Positions 24,986-39,900 of a stretch of 64,000 nt of DNA are shown one piece after another. A program made the position numbers and the translations under genes. A model generated the notes under the pieces. It saw nothing but the letters and a program-made list of their open reading frames with translations, had not been told where the DNA came from and did no database searches. The stretch comes from Brachionus rotundiformis (taxonomy: Eukaryota > Rotifera > Eurotatoria > Ploima > Brachionidae). The DNA is taken from the NCBI GenBank assembly GCA_016802295.1, contig JAESIW010000138.1, forward strand, positions 567,904 through 631,903, written 5' to 3'. Each line of letters opens with the position of its first letter. Within the stretch, counting starts at the first letter, position 1.

Positions 24986-27900
24986 TTATTCTTTATCATA
25001 AGAGCCTAAGCTAACTTCAGAAATGAAATCAATATCATTGATTTTTTTGTATTCACTTTTGTAAAATTGTAAAAAATTTATTAGATCTTTGTCTGATTGA
25101 TCTATTTTTTTGCTCATTTGGCTTCGATTGATTATTTTTTTGATTGATGTAGCTGGCACTGGCTCACCACCATATATTAAATCATCAACAAATTTATATA
25201 TTCGATCAAATGAGTCTAGCATAAAACAAATAAATTAAAAAAACTTTTATTTTATTTATTGGAAAATAAAGGAATAACACGTTTTTTTTTCGATAGAGGA
25301 AGAAATATTAGCAATTAATCGATTTTGATCAAATATTTTCTTTGTATCGAATAACTTCTTTTTTAAAGATTAATTAAAATTAATGCATCAAGTTTGCTTT
25401 TGTTTATTGACTCGGGTTAATAATAGAGAAAAATTAACTGTATGAAGAAAAACCAAGGAAACAAGATTTGTCCTGAACTATTTATTTCTTCCTAAAATAA
25501 CTTTATTTTTATAACATACCACAAATAATTTTTAAAATAAATATTAATTAATTATGATCATAATATTTGATAAGTTTTGTATTTTTTTGAAAAAATAAAA
25601 CCTTTTAATGAGATTTTTATGCCAAAAGCATGTCTTAAGCACTTTTACCACACTTTTACAAGGCTAAAACTGATCATTACATGACCAAAGTTATCATGAA
25701 GATAAAACAAACATTTGTTCTAATTAATAAACAAGCTTGTTTTTCTTTTCGGGTGTAAAGCTTGAAAAAATTTCTTAATATTAACAATTATTCTCTAGTT
25801 ACCAAAACAAATAAACTTTTTAAAATCTAAATAAGTCATATAATTGTATTTGAACTAATTAGCAATATATGAACATTTTTAAATTTGATTTTCAAGTTAT
25901 TTATATTAAATTGCACAATATTTACTTTTGGCAAGATTAGAATGAATGGAATAAATTGATTTGAGTTTAAAAGTTTAACTATTCAGTTTTTATGATGTAT
26001 TGTTTCAAAATGTATTGTTTATATAGCAATTTTTTTTCATATTTTACGGTTAAGATTAACAAATAGTTCAAAAATTTAAGGTATAGTGAAATTTAGATTG
26101 AACCAACGCCATAAACAGCTAATGGAATAAAATCATTTGGATTTTTTTAGTAAAAGACAATGAGATTGATTTAAGACTAGAAAGTCCGAGGGGTTTTTAA
26201 AACCCCTTTTTAAAAAATAATAACTTGAATATTATCTCAAAGAATTTAAGTTATCAAAATTTACTCAACGAAACTTAAAATCAACTTGTAATACTTAAAT
26301 TTTTTAATCATATTTTAAATAAAATGCTTCCATTTCTTTTGATATTTTAATTTGAAATTATTGTAATTAATCAGCCGGGCTTTCTTGTGTTAATAACTAA
26401 GCAAAATATTAAAAATATTTTTTAATTTGTAAAATATTTTATATTTTTAGTTCATGGTGTCCACATCTTGAAAAAGACAATTCAGAAATCGAAAAAGTCC
26501 AAAGAAAAATGACAAAAATTACCCCTCAACTTCTAAAACACTATAAAATGCTTAAATTAACTAAACTCAACTTTTTAAAATTATTAACAGATAAGAAAGT
26601 ATCAATTTTGAAAATGGTATAAATTATTCTCAAAATCAGTCGCAGTATTATTTAGTACCACTTCTAATACTATTTAAAATAAATAGTAATTTTTAATGAC
26701 CATAGCAATTTTATTGAAGAGTATGCTTTTCAGCATGGGAGGTACAACTAACGAGGTTATTTGAATAACTTAACATTTTTTATACTTTTTATATTTTTAA
26801 CTCTGTTAGCCCTTTTATTTTATTTTAGATTTTAATAAATTAAAATTTTAATTATTTTTAATTTTTTCCTATTGTTATCCAATCTACAGCAAACTCGAAC
26901 ATCTAACCATGACTTAGCCTCAAACCCTGACTAGTTTTTAATCTAATGATTAAATAACCTAAAAGGAAAAAAGTACAAAATTGAGAATGGTATTTTTTGG
27001 ATATTTTAGACTCATCAACTCATAAACACCTCTGTGAGAAAGAAGTACTATTAATTTGAGAAAAGATTGACATAATTCCTTAATTTGTAAAATTTTATAT
27101 TCTTTAAGTTTTTTCATATTTATTCAAAAATTAAAAAATAATTTTTTCTATTATTTGTTAATTATTTGAGGTACAGACAATGACATTTTGTTCTTTTTGA
27201 TAATTAAACAGAGATGAAAGAAGAAATTTTGTATTCTTAAGGACAAATAAGACCATATTGATTAAAAAATTAAAAATAATAAACTTTTTTTTAATTATTT
27301 GTTAATTTATTTGTTAATTATTTGAAAATTTGTATTATAATTAAAAATAAAAAATAATTTTTTTTATTCATGTAAATAATTAATTAATTTCTTAAATTAA
27401 ATCCAAAAAATCAATGNNNNNNNNNNATATTAAAAATTTTAAATTTAAATTAAAAAAAAATAATAATAATAACTAAACAAAAAATTATATAGTTATTTTT
27501 AAGCATATTAAATTTAATTAAAAATAAAGATATAGAAAAAAAAATAAGCTGATTATTTCGTTTCATTGTCGATTAATTAAATTTGTCAGAGGAAGAAAAA
27601 AAACCAAAAAAAATCAAGAAAAAAAAAGAAGCAAATAATCAATTTCTTCATTAAATAATTTACACTTAATTGCAGGCTTCGGATCGATATCTATTGCTTA
27701 CCTTGATCGCTCGATTTGACACTGAACTTTGTCTGCAGATTACGATCATCCAAATTGTTGTTGTACTCTTTTAGATAATTGGCCGATGAGGTGACGACAG
27801 GCAGCTGGCCAGGCCGGATGAGTGTCTCCTTGTAGTCGGCCTTGAGCGTCTCTCGGACCCCGGTGTCGCCAAATCTCCTCCTATGCTCCTCATTGGTCAA

Positions 27901-30900
27901 TTTAACATTGGTAACCGAAGACGGATCGGCCGATATCAGCCCGGGATTGCTCCTAATCAATTCACTGTTCAAATATTCATTGTCGTACACAATCGGGGTT
28001 CGGCCAGAGCTTTTGGATTTCGAGTGAGCACTATGGCGGTGTTTGGAGTGGTTGTGGTTGCTGATATCGTCAAATTTGTGCATAATATGTCTGGTTTTGC
28101 GCGACGTGATGACCGGCGCTTCGATGGTCTCGGAGTTGTGGTGACCGGTGACGAGCGGAGCGCCCGTAACGGACAAAATGCCGCGTTTGACGGCCTCTTT
28201 GATGCTCAACAGGCCGCCACACGCCTTCGGATCAATGACCATACCGCTGGTCTTGTCGATAACGCACCGCTCAATTGCGTCGCCAACGCTCAAGTCCTTG
28301 TTCGATCTCGGATCGAATATTCGTATCGACTTGTCCATTTTGTTCTTTCTGATCGCCCTCTCAAACGGCACTATCTTGCCCAAGCTTACTAAAAATATTT
28401 CGCCAGTATTTTCGTCAAAAGCCGAAAACACCTTGCGAGTATTGAACGCCTGTTCCAAGGACATGATCACAGCGGACGTGTTCGCATCGACAATGTTGCC
28501 CTCGTTGTCAATGCAAATGCTGGCCTCGAGCGCTTGACGGAGAGTCATTGGCGCACTGCTCGCCGTAAGCATCTCGTCGACACAGACCGAATCGCCGTCT
28601 ATGAGGCCGCGATTGATCGCCTCCTTGATCGATATCAGCTCGCCAGTCTGCTGATGTTTGTATTTGGCGTTTTTCAAGCTAATCAGGCCGCACTTGACCG
28701 CGTCCTCAAAGTTCCACTTGTAAATTTTGGCCTCGACTATTCTCGCCTTGAACATGGCCAGCCGAGAGCGGTCGAGGACGCCTGTTTTTTTGTTAAACAA
28801 CGAGTACTTGAGCGCCTCGTTGAGGGTCATTGAGCCGGTCGAGCTGTCGGCTATGGCGGCGCCGTTCGGGTTTATGTGTCCCTTGTCGACCGCTTGGTTC
28901 AAGTCAAAGTAACTGTTTGTGTACAAGTCCTTGAATTTGCCCGTCTCGGGGCTAAAGAGGCCGAGGCGAATGGCGTTTTGGAGCGTGAGACCGAGCGGCT
29001 TGCGCTCAACCCTCTCGCTCACCGTGGCTCTGATCAAATTGCGTCTAACCGCCTCCCTGATCGGTATCGGCTCCTGACTGGACGACGAGCCGTCCACGTA
29101 GCTGTTCGTTTCGGTGTCAATTATTTGCCTGTGAACGGCCTCGCTGGCCGATATGGTCTCATTGCTGAACGGGTCGACTACGCCCGTTATTCTGTACACG
29201 GTTATTGTCCGTTCCATGAGCGTCTCTGTGATCACCTCGGCGTCGAATTCCTCGCGTGACGTCTCCTCTTGCAGACTCACTTGGATCAAATTTCTGTTAA
29301 TGGCCTCGGTAATGGAGATGGCGTCGTCGCTCTTGTCCGGATTGGTGTACATACCTTGAGCGTAGTTGAGTATGCCGGCCGCTTGAGCCTGTAGGCCGCC
29401 AATGCGCTGTTTAGTGCGCGGATCGAGCACACTCTTCACAATAAACTTCTTGATCTCCTCTCTGATGAACTCGGTCGAGGCCGTCTCGTCCTGTAACAAA
29501 TCGGTCACTGTGGCAAACACACAGCCTTCATTGATCGCCTCGCCGACCTCGTATGTCACATTGGTCTTGAAGTCTTTGTAAGTGCCGTTGTTTTTGTCCA
29601 ATATGCCCGATTTGATCGCCTCGGAGACTTTTATTTCCTTTTGTGTTTCGGGATGTACCAGGCCAGTGATGACATATATGGCCGTTTTGGTCTTAATTGT
29701 GAGCTCTTCGTCGTCCAACGAGGACACCGAGTCTTGCCGCTCGAATTCGCTCTCGCTCGAGCACTCGCTGTCTGCGTCGCCGTTTGTCGTTGCTTGGTGT
29801 CCGAGGCCGACATAGCCTTGTCGGAACGCCTCGTCAATGCTCAACGTTTGATTGGTGTCGTACTTGTTGTAGAAATAGTTGGTTAGGTCGAGTAGGCCGT
29901 GTCTGAGCGCGTCGCGCGGCTTGTACTTTTCGCCAGTGCGACTGTCCTTGACCCAGCTAATGCGGTAGACCTTGCCCTCGATGTGCAGCGTGAGCTCCTC
30001 TTCAATATTGGTCAAGTCGTCCGAGGCGCCAATCAGCTTCATGTAAACAGCCTCGTGAATCGATATGTGCTCATTGTTGGCATAGTTGCGGTAGCATTTG
30101 TTCTCCAAATCGAGCACATTTTTTTCCATAGCTCGCTTGGGACTGATCCGTTTGCGCTTGACCGGATCCCAGACCCAGTAGATTGTGTACGTAATGCCAT
30201 TTACTTTGACAGTCAATGCGCTGGTGTCCTCCTCGATGCCGATGAGGCCGTCGTCAACAGCCTCGCTCACAGTCAAACTGTGCGATGTCTTCAAATTGTG
30301 GTACACACCACTCTTGAGGTCAAGGATGCCCCTCTTGACCGCCTCAATCAAGGTCACATTCTCGCCCTTCAACGCGTCATACACCCATATTATTTTGTAG
30401 CGTATGCCTCGTATGGTAATTGTGTACACTTCGGTCCATTCTTCAAAGCTTTCCTCTTCTTCTTCTTCTTGTTCATCTTGGGGTTGTTGTTTTGCGGGCT
30501 TGGGCAGCTCAATTTTGTCCATTATGGTCGTGTCCTCGTACACATTTCGCTTTTTCTCCTGGCTCACCACTGGCTCGCTTATTTCCTCGACTTGTTTGGC
30601 CTTGGTCTCTGTCCTAATGTCCACAGTGACATTTATTCTACGCTCCCTGTTGGTCACAACCTCTGGCTCAATGCTGAAATAGCTCGATTGTCTCTTGGCA
30701 TAATTGTCGACTATTTCGGCCGATTGAACCTTCACCTGTTGGCTTTTCTCTCTCTCAATCGACCTCAGCCTCTCGTCCAGCTCTTGGACACTCTTTTGTG
30801 TCACGTTGAACAGGTCGCTGTGCCGCTTGGCCGCTTCCGAGTCGCCAATTTGCACCTCATTTTTGAGCACATACCGCTGACCATCGATGCTAATGGCACT

Positions 30901-33900
30901 CTTTTGTGCCTTGCTATTCGAGTCGTCAATCACCAGCGGTTGAACCGACTCGCTCTTTTCCACCACGTTCTTTCTCTCGACAATGGTTCTGTTGTTGTTT
31001 TTGTCGACGTTTATTCGCACAACGCCACTTCGCTCGTCCTCCACCACGTCCTCGATTCGCCTAATGCCAAAATCGCCACCATACTCCTTGTTCACAGCTA
31101 TGTTGACCACATTTTTGTCTCGCTTGACTTGCTCAATCCGGTGCACGCTCTGCTCGCTAAGCCTGTGCACCGAATTTATGTCAATTACTTGTCTGTGCGA
31201 CGTCGGGCCGGCCACTAGCGGCTCGTTGCACGTCACCTCCTCTATTTCGTCCACTTCATACACGCCCTTGACCGGCTTGGTACTCTCGATGTCTATCTGC
31301 AGCACACTCGTGCCATCTTTGTTAAATTTGGTTCGCATTGAGCGGATTTTTTTGTCAATGCCAAAGTCGCCGACGGGCAAACGAGCGTCGAAGCGTTTCG
31401 CCTCGCCGGCGAATATTTGCGCATTTATGAGGCCTTTGCGCACCGCTTCGCCAATCGATATCTGCTCACCGTTTACCGGATGCACGTACACAGCTTTGGT
31501 ATGATCGAACAATCCCTTGTGTATGGCCTCGTCCAAATTGAGCGACTTGTTCGACACTGGATCGTAAATGTCCACTATGAAATAAGACTGTTGCTCTCGT
31601 TTGACCAAATCGGCGTCGTTGCCACCGTGCCCATAACACTCGCTATAGTGGCCAATAATTAGTCCCTTTTCGTAGGCCTTGTTCAAACTTAGACTCTGCT
31701 GGGTCAGCGGGTTGTGATAGTTGAGCGAATGCCGGTCCAAAATGCCCGACTGCATCGCTTGGCTGACAGTTATGTTGCGGTTGGTGCGCGGGTCTTTGAC
31801 ATACTCGATGTTAAGTGTTTTGAGTCCGAGGGGGCGCGGCGTCTGGGTCTTGGGCGCCGAGGCGTTCGTCCACTCGGTTTCGGTCAGCACCAGCTTGCTC
31901 TCAATGGCCTTGTTAATGGGTATTGTCTCGCCGTTGGTCACGTTCACATAGCTGCCGTTCTTGGGGTCTATGACGCCCTCTTTGATCGCCTGGAACAAGG
32001 ACATTTTGGCTCCGGTGCGCGGATCAATCGCGCCCGTTATCGTATAGCTCTTGTTCTCCTCGAATCGAGAGGTCGATATGAGCGTTTGGTACGAGTCTTG
32101 TGCAGTGCTCGCTGGCGGCTTGAGCACTCTGGCTCTGATGACGCCTTTGTTAATCGCGTCGCTAATCGAAAATGTCTCACGCGTGCCCGGATGAACGTAC
32201 AGGCCACGTTTGCGGTCGAGGATGCCGCGCGCGATCGCCTCCTTGATCGATATTTCGTCATTTTTGACCGGATCAAAGACGGCCAGCAAGTGATAGGACT
32301 TGGTCTCGCGTATAAGACTAGTGCTGACCACGTTTTGATCGCGGTCCGAGTGGCTCGAGCCCGCAGCTGCCGCCAAAGGCTCACTGTTCATCTCGACTAG
32401 GACTAGGCCGCGCTGAATCGCCTCGCTGATCGAGATGTGCTCGTTGGTGGCCGTGTTGTGAAACACTCCTTTGTACGGATCGAGCAGCTTGCGTTTAATG
32501 GCCTCGGTGGGCACCAGAAACTCGCCACTATTCGGGTCTTTAATGCTACGTATGGACATGGACTGTGTTTCGCTTGATATGCTGCAGTTTTTGGCCGCCA
32601 CTTCGCCTATCTTCAAGTGGCCTGTTTTGAGCGCGTCGGCCAGACTGATCGCGTAATTGGCCGACAAAAGCACTTGATTGTCGCCGGTGATCAGGCCCGA
32701 GTTTATCGATTCGAGGAGATCGCGCGAGCCGAGCGTCTTCGGATCGGTTATGTGCGCCGATTTAGAGTTGAGCAGGCTTTGTCGGATCGCATCGGCCAGA
32801 CCAATCGAAAAGGTGTCCGAGGCCGGGTCCTTGAACAGGCCCCGCTCCAGGTCCAGCTGCTTGCGGTTCACCGCGTCTATAAAACTGATCGGGTACTCCC
32901 TGGACGTGTCTAATGGTTCCATTATTGAGTTTATGTTCATTAGATTTTTTTCACTTGTATCATAATAATAATAGTTGTATTTTGAGTTTGAGCTATGAAT
33001 TAGATCATATCGTTCGAACGGGTCCTGGCTGTACTTTTCTATGAGTGGCTCGGCATTTTCAAATGTAATATGCACCTTTGGGATACAGAATTAAATTAGT
33101 TTACCAACACAAATAGAATTTATAAAAGGCAACAATAAAGCCAACCAAATGGTTTAAGAAAAATAGCTTGAATATATTTCTAATATCCCTGATCTTGCTT
33201 TACGTAATAAGATAGAGCAAAATTATGCCTTGCTAGTAATAAATTATTGGCAAATATTGAGCCAGCGCTAACAAGAGCTTAATCACGTAACTTGGTTGAC
33301 TTTGATATACGGGAAATATTTTTGTTGCTAATTTTTTTTTTTGTTTTATTTTTTCCTATTTAGATATAACGCTTGCAAATTATTATAATTTAGTTTAGAA
33401 CTTAAACGAATGCGATTAGTAATTAGCATGTGCTTTTTATATTTTTATTTTTTAAAAAATTTTTTTATATATTACACTTAGACACTGTTCTTGTTGATTT
33501 AGAGACTAAAAAAACTGATATTTTTCAATAGTGTCTCAGAAAAAGAAAATATGAATTAACCGTATCAAAGCATTGAGGCTCTAAACATTTTGTTTTACAT
33601 TGATCAAGGTTTTGAATTAGACAAAGATGGGTATGACGATGACTGTGACTGTGTCATGGATGGTAAAAGCAATGAGAGTGGAGACTCAGATAAAGACATT
33701 GCGGCCAGGGTCCGAGAAAGAATACATTTTTGAATAAAATCGAGCTTTATATTACGCTTTTTTGGCGTATGTCAGTGCTTAAGAAAAAATTGAATTAAGC
33801 TGATTCTAATGTTAAATAAATAATATGATTTGCGCTTTCCTCAAATATCCTAATGCTTCCCACAACGAGTGAATAAGGATAAATCACCATTGAAGAAATT

Positions 33901-36900
33901 TGCTTGTATTTGAATCAAAAATTTAAAGTTGTATGAATGAAATAAAATTTTAAAATGAATCAAGAAGAATTTGATATTATAAAATAGATAAAATTATTAT
34001 TTGGAGTATAAAAAAACCTAGGAAGGCTACATAAAAATAGACTGGTTCGACAATTAAGTCGCTGAGGCTCGTTGAGAGTTGAATTTCTTAGCAAATCGCT
34101 GTGGAAAATTATGAAAGAATTTATCAGTGAATGATATTAATGCACAAACAATAAATAGCTTCAAAGCGGTCATTGATAATGAAGTATTTGAAATGGAGAA
34201 AAGCAAAGTCTTACAGTTAAACAAGACTTCTGAGCGTTAGATCAGATAGAGATATCAATACTGAAAACAACTGCTGCTATTTATTTACAAAAAATGTCTC
34301 CAGTTAAAAAGAAAATTCATGAATCATTTCTAATGTAAAACATGCATTTTTCTTGTCACTAATAGAAGAGAAAGAAAGTCTAACTTTTCTTTATTTGAGT
34401 GAAAAATTTTCTAAAAAATACTCTAATGACCCAACTTTCTTATGTTTGACAAAATACGGTAATTGTCGATGCGAGGACAGACTCTGATTGAGCGGTTTCG
34501 TGTGGCTTAGCATTAGCTATACACGGAAATCTGTACTGCCATTGACAACAGGTCGTTCAGATTTAATCTCATCACATTCAGCTACTAGAGTAGAAAAGCT
34601 GAATGGAGTGAACGTATGAATAATTTGTTAAAATAAAAGATTAAAACTAGTTCTAGTTGAAAATTTTATTTTTATTCATTTATGCAGTGCTTATTTTCAT
34701 TAAGGTAAATAGAATGTTAGTAGTTGTGTTCTTAATTGTTTTTAGATACCACAAGATCAAAGAACGGTGACAAAAAGACATCAGGGATTGGACCTTTGTG
34801 GGAAAATTTGCACTTAAACATGGTCGAACATCTACACATAAAACACAAAATATTCCTCTTAAAGCAAAAATAAAAAAAAAATAGCTCAAAATGTTTAGAT
34901 ATCTTTGTGTTCTTAATTTCCTAGGAATTATTCTACGTCAGAAAATTACCAAATTAATACTTGAATTAAGCTAAACGCCGAGTAAAATTTTGGCTACTTT
35001 AAATTCAACACTTCACTTAATTATCTTTTAATGATCTACTTTTTTGCATAATTGATCTTTTTATTTTATCGTTTTCTAACAAATATTATTCTGATTAAAA
35101 AGCTTTAAATAAAATAAATAATACTTGTAAACAGGAAATATATTTTTTTATTATATTTCTTCCTATATAGATATTCTTCCTATATCAAATTATTATAATT
35201 TAAAACTTAAACGAATGCAATTAGTAATTAGCATGTGCTTTTTATATTTTTATTTTTTATAAATTTTTTTTACTATTTATTATATTAGACTTAGTTCTTG
35301 TTGATTTAGAGACTAAAAAACTGATTTTTTTTAATAAAGTGTCCCAAAAAAAGTTTGAATGCTTATAGAAATAAGTTAATTAATTGGCAATGCGAGGACA
35401 TGCTCTGATTGAGCGGTTTCGTGCGGCTTAGCATTAGCATATAAACGGAAATTTGTATTGCCATTGACAACAGGTTAAGAAAGAGCTCTATTTTCACTTA
35501 GATTAAATCTCATTACGTTCAGCTATTAGAATATAAACGCTAAAACAATTGTTGAGTAGCTTATCAATCTTGTGCGTGATTAATTAGGTAAAATGATTCA
35601 TGAAACATAAGCTGAAAATAGGCAAAAATTTAACTTAGACAAATAGTTGCTTATCTGAAGGAATTTGCCAAACTATTCAAGGTTTATAATTAGAATTTTA
35701 GATTGGAAACATAAATAGAGGAGGTGAGCTGGAAACCAGGTCGCAAATGTTCGGTCTCTAAATTCTAATTTTTTTAATTATAAATAAACTTTAAATCTCA
35801 TTTTTTTGGTAAAATATATGTTTTTGAAAAATTGAGAAAAAAAAGTAAGAAAAAATTGTATCTTCGTTACTAGTATTTTATCTGTTTTATTTATTATTAA
35901 TTAAAATTGCATTTTTACCTATCTATTTGCTCACAAGTGTAGTAGTATTAGTAGGTTTTTTTCCTAAGTGTCTTTCGGACTATTAAAATGTAATTTTTGA
36001 CAAATAAATAAATAGATATATTGTTGGTTGAGTAAGCTAAATATACTTTATTCAATGGCAAAAATATTCCAAAAGGAAGCCGTAATATCAATTTAAGTTG
36101 ACATAGATTTTTTAGTAATTAAAAATTTGAAAAATATGCAAAACGATGAATCAAAATTTAAATTTAATTGCTTTTATTATGTTTGAGTTTCATATTTAAT
36201 GAAAGCAATAAAATTATCCACTTGAATAAAGTCTCTATATTTCTTTTTTATAGCCATTGGCAATGGACTTTAAATGAAAATTCTAAAAGCTCACCGTTTA
36301 ATTAAAGATTTAGTTTTTTTAATTTAAATTCTAAGCCTGTCCATCATCACTTGAATCGATTAAGTGCTTTTGCTTGACCCTAATAATTCAGCAATGCTTG
36401 CCAGAGTTAATAAAAGTATGAAGCGACAAAAAATATTTTGCCAATTGGGAAAGCGTTTTTTAAATAGAAAAAAAATAATTATACAAATAAAAATTAAAAA
36501 TAATATTCTCTTCTAATTTGAAATTGAGCAACAGACGCCTCTTTGTGAATAAAAAACTTCTAATATAATTCAATAAATATGCTATTAATTTGGCAAATGT
36601 TTGATTAAATAATAAGTGTATAATATACTTAAAATTATCTAACTTGGTAGAAAAAAAATTATTATAGTAATAACAATAATACACATACCGTGAATTGTTT
36701 ATCCGATTTGGTAAGCGAGTTTACAATAGTTTTTACTTTTTGATTATATTCTTTCAACAAGCTTGAGTATTCTCTGTAAAAAAAGAAATATTATAAGAAA
36801 TTTTGAAGAAATTTTACTTTTAAAAAAAATAAAAAAAAAAAACAGGGGCTTTATTTTTATGCTAGGCACTTACCTGGTAAACACAAATGTTTTAAATTAT

Positions 36901-39900
36901 TTATTTTAAAATTTGTTTTTGCAGAGAGTAAAATCCCATTTTTTTATTTTTAATTTATTTTTTAATTACCTGTTCAAATTGTTCACCTCGGAGCGTATTT
37001 GATTTACTAGTTTTTCAGGCCCAGGCGATATATCCAACGCTTGATGTACGCTTTTTTCTCTATAATCAGTTAATATTTCACTCAATTTCTAATAAAATAA
37101 AACATTTTAATTAAATTTTTAACCTATATATTTATTATTTATATCCTAAATTAGATTTATCGAGCGCATATTTTTCCGAACACGATAGACAAAAATATCT
37201 TATTTTTTATTTAACTTTTTTTTAAATACTCCTAACAGAACTAAAACTAAAAGTGTCACCAAATTTACATTGACTGTGTGACTTGAGCAGAAAAAATTTT
37301 CTTAATTATTTATTCGAAGATTTATCTTCACTTGAGTGTAAATATTATCTTTTGGATTAGGCACGCATGTTTTTACAAGCATAAATAACCAATCTTTAAT
37401 CTGTTTGAAATTTAGCCCATCGCGTTATCACCAAAAGGTCTCCAATAAGCTGTCAAACTAATTATCAATAGTGCTAAAGCTACTACTTTTGTTAATAAAT
37501 TAAAATTTTTATATATATATATTTTTTTTTTTTTCAATAAAATAAAATATTTGTTATTAATAAATTTTGACAGAATATAAGGTATGGTGCGTATATTTGC
37601 TTAGCTTAATGAAGAATAAAAACTATTTAAATCTGATCCTGATTGAGGACAAGATTAAACTATTTTGATGGCTAAATATTTTTGAATTTAATTGAAAAAA
37701 ATTATCACTATGAGGCAAATTAAATGAGAACAATGGTAAGCTTATATTTGAGCAACAACACAATAAAAAAACAACAAAAAACCAATTTTCTTTACCCGTA
37801 GCTGACTGACTAGTTGAATACCAGTTTCGTTCAAAAAATCAACTTGGCTTGATCGTGTTCCAAGTTCAGTGTATATTTGCTTTTAAAATAAATTCAAGTT
37901 TAAATAGGTGACAAAAATAATAGGTGAGCAATGATTAACTGCTCAACTTACCGCTACAGGATCAAATGTTTTTCTCAATTCAGTAATGTCATTTTGCATA
38001 TTTGTTTGTTGAAAAATATTTTCGTTTAGTTTATTAACTATTTCATGTTGTTCTTTATTTGATTTTAGCATGTTAATCCATTTGGTCTCGGTTTTGTAAG
38101 CTTTTTCGTACAAATCCAAGCTGTGTTGAATGTCAACCAACAATGCTTGCCTAAAAGATATTTAATATTACCAAGTTAATCATGTTTGTTTTAAATAGTA
38201 AAAAAAATCACCAACCTTTCAGCTATTTGTGAAAGTATGTTGCTAAAGCGTTTTTTAATCTCTTCAGCAACATCTATTATCTCTGGTAGGTTTAGAATGT
38301 CACTTGCCAAGTTTGACTTGGATGCTTTGATTTTTTCTGTCAAATCTCTGATTTGGTTAATCTCATTTTGTCTCAATTTAGCTGAAGATGCTACATCCTA
38401 ATTTAATTAAGGCAAATATTAATTAATAAATGAAGATGTTAATTAAAATAAAATAAGCATCTATCTTACTTCCAAGTCTTTTACTAGACGGCCAACAATT
38501 ACTTGTAGATTGTCCAAATTTTTCATAATCTCTTGCTTACAAAGCCTCTCTTCCAAATGTGTGATCCAAACATTACTTCCATCAACCAAACTGATCAAAT
38601 TTTTTACCAAATTCAAACTTGAAAATAAAATAGATATTAATTTTTAAAATAAATAAATAGGAATTTGTATTAACTAAATTTAAATGAGACTAAATTAATC
38701 TTGTTCAAGCTGGGATTATTTTCTGATTGGGAAATTTCCAATTAAATTAAACAGCAGCAGCAAGAAAATCTTTAAGCTAAATATCAAATATCGCTAATAA
38801 AATTATTTGAAATTATTAAAATTAATTCTATTTTTTGCACATGATTGTTATCTAAAACCTATTATTCTTAAAAAGATACATTTAAAAAAATAAATAAGTT
38901 TAATTCATCATAAAATAGTTTCAGACTTGATCATAATTTTAGAACTAGTTAATTAATAATTATTTTTTTCTCTTGTATAAGCTAAACAACCAACCAATAT
39001 TTATGTTTTAATAAACAAGTCAAACTAAATTAAGATTTTGAAATTAATTTTTGAAAATATAATTAAGAACTCTATCTACTAAGATTGTTTATTTAACACT
39101 TAGGTTTTTTTTAGAAGAAACTTAAGTATAATTACTGATTTATTATTATTATTATTTTATTTTTTTAGGCAAATTTAATTTGATCCAATTCGCTCAAGAG
39201 ATTAGTTTCAAAATTGCTTTATTAACTTTTTTACTTAGAAATCTTTATTTGTCTATTAAAAAATGATTTATTATATTTTAATATTAAAAAATTAAAAAAA
39301 TATCAATCGAAAAATTTATGCTAAAAACTATTTGAATCTTGTAATAATCAACCTGTCATTTTATTTAAAAAAAGTAATAAATAATATCTTACTTTTGATG
39401 GTAGATATTCGAATTATTGCGCAAGCTTTGGCTTTCAGCTCTCATAGAGTCCAGTTGTTGACGCATTTGGCTCGTGTTCACAAGCCGGCCTGAGCTACTT
39501 TTTTCAAAGCTCTCAAATTTTTTGTACGAATTTTCCAATTCGCTTTCAAATAAGTTTAGATCATTGTTTTCAAAATCCTTTTTAAAAAAAAATAAAATTA
39601 TACAAATAAAAGATAATTTCAGAAAAAAAAATTTAAATTTTCACACATTTTTTATATAATTTTCAAACGGGTTTAATTCAGAGTACTTATTAAAAAAACT
39701 AGATTCCCTAAGACTTGGCGAATGCTTTACCAATCTATTGGGAGTCGATCTAGCCGATCTAACATCTGATTTGTATATGTATCTGTTCGAAGTGGCTAGT
39801 TTGGGTGCTCGTTTAATCGAGGTTGTTTTTATGTAGGTAAAGGGGCTATGCGACTCTATGGCATTAAAGTGAGGCTCGGACTCATCATGATAGATAAATC

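Noticed and set aside
29899..31218. 439-codon plus-strand ORF opposite the plectin-repeat exon
   Set aside because: It lies wholly antisense to a clearly coding, GC-rich exon. Its Leu/Val/Arg-rich composition mirrors the sense codons and it resembles no known protein.
34680..34889. 69-codon minus-strand ORF in the plakin intron
   Set aside because: Hydrophobic, Cys-containing but without splice partners or a family pattern. It lies between two copies of an intronic repeat and is most likely repeat debris.
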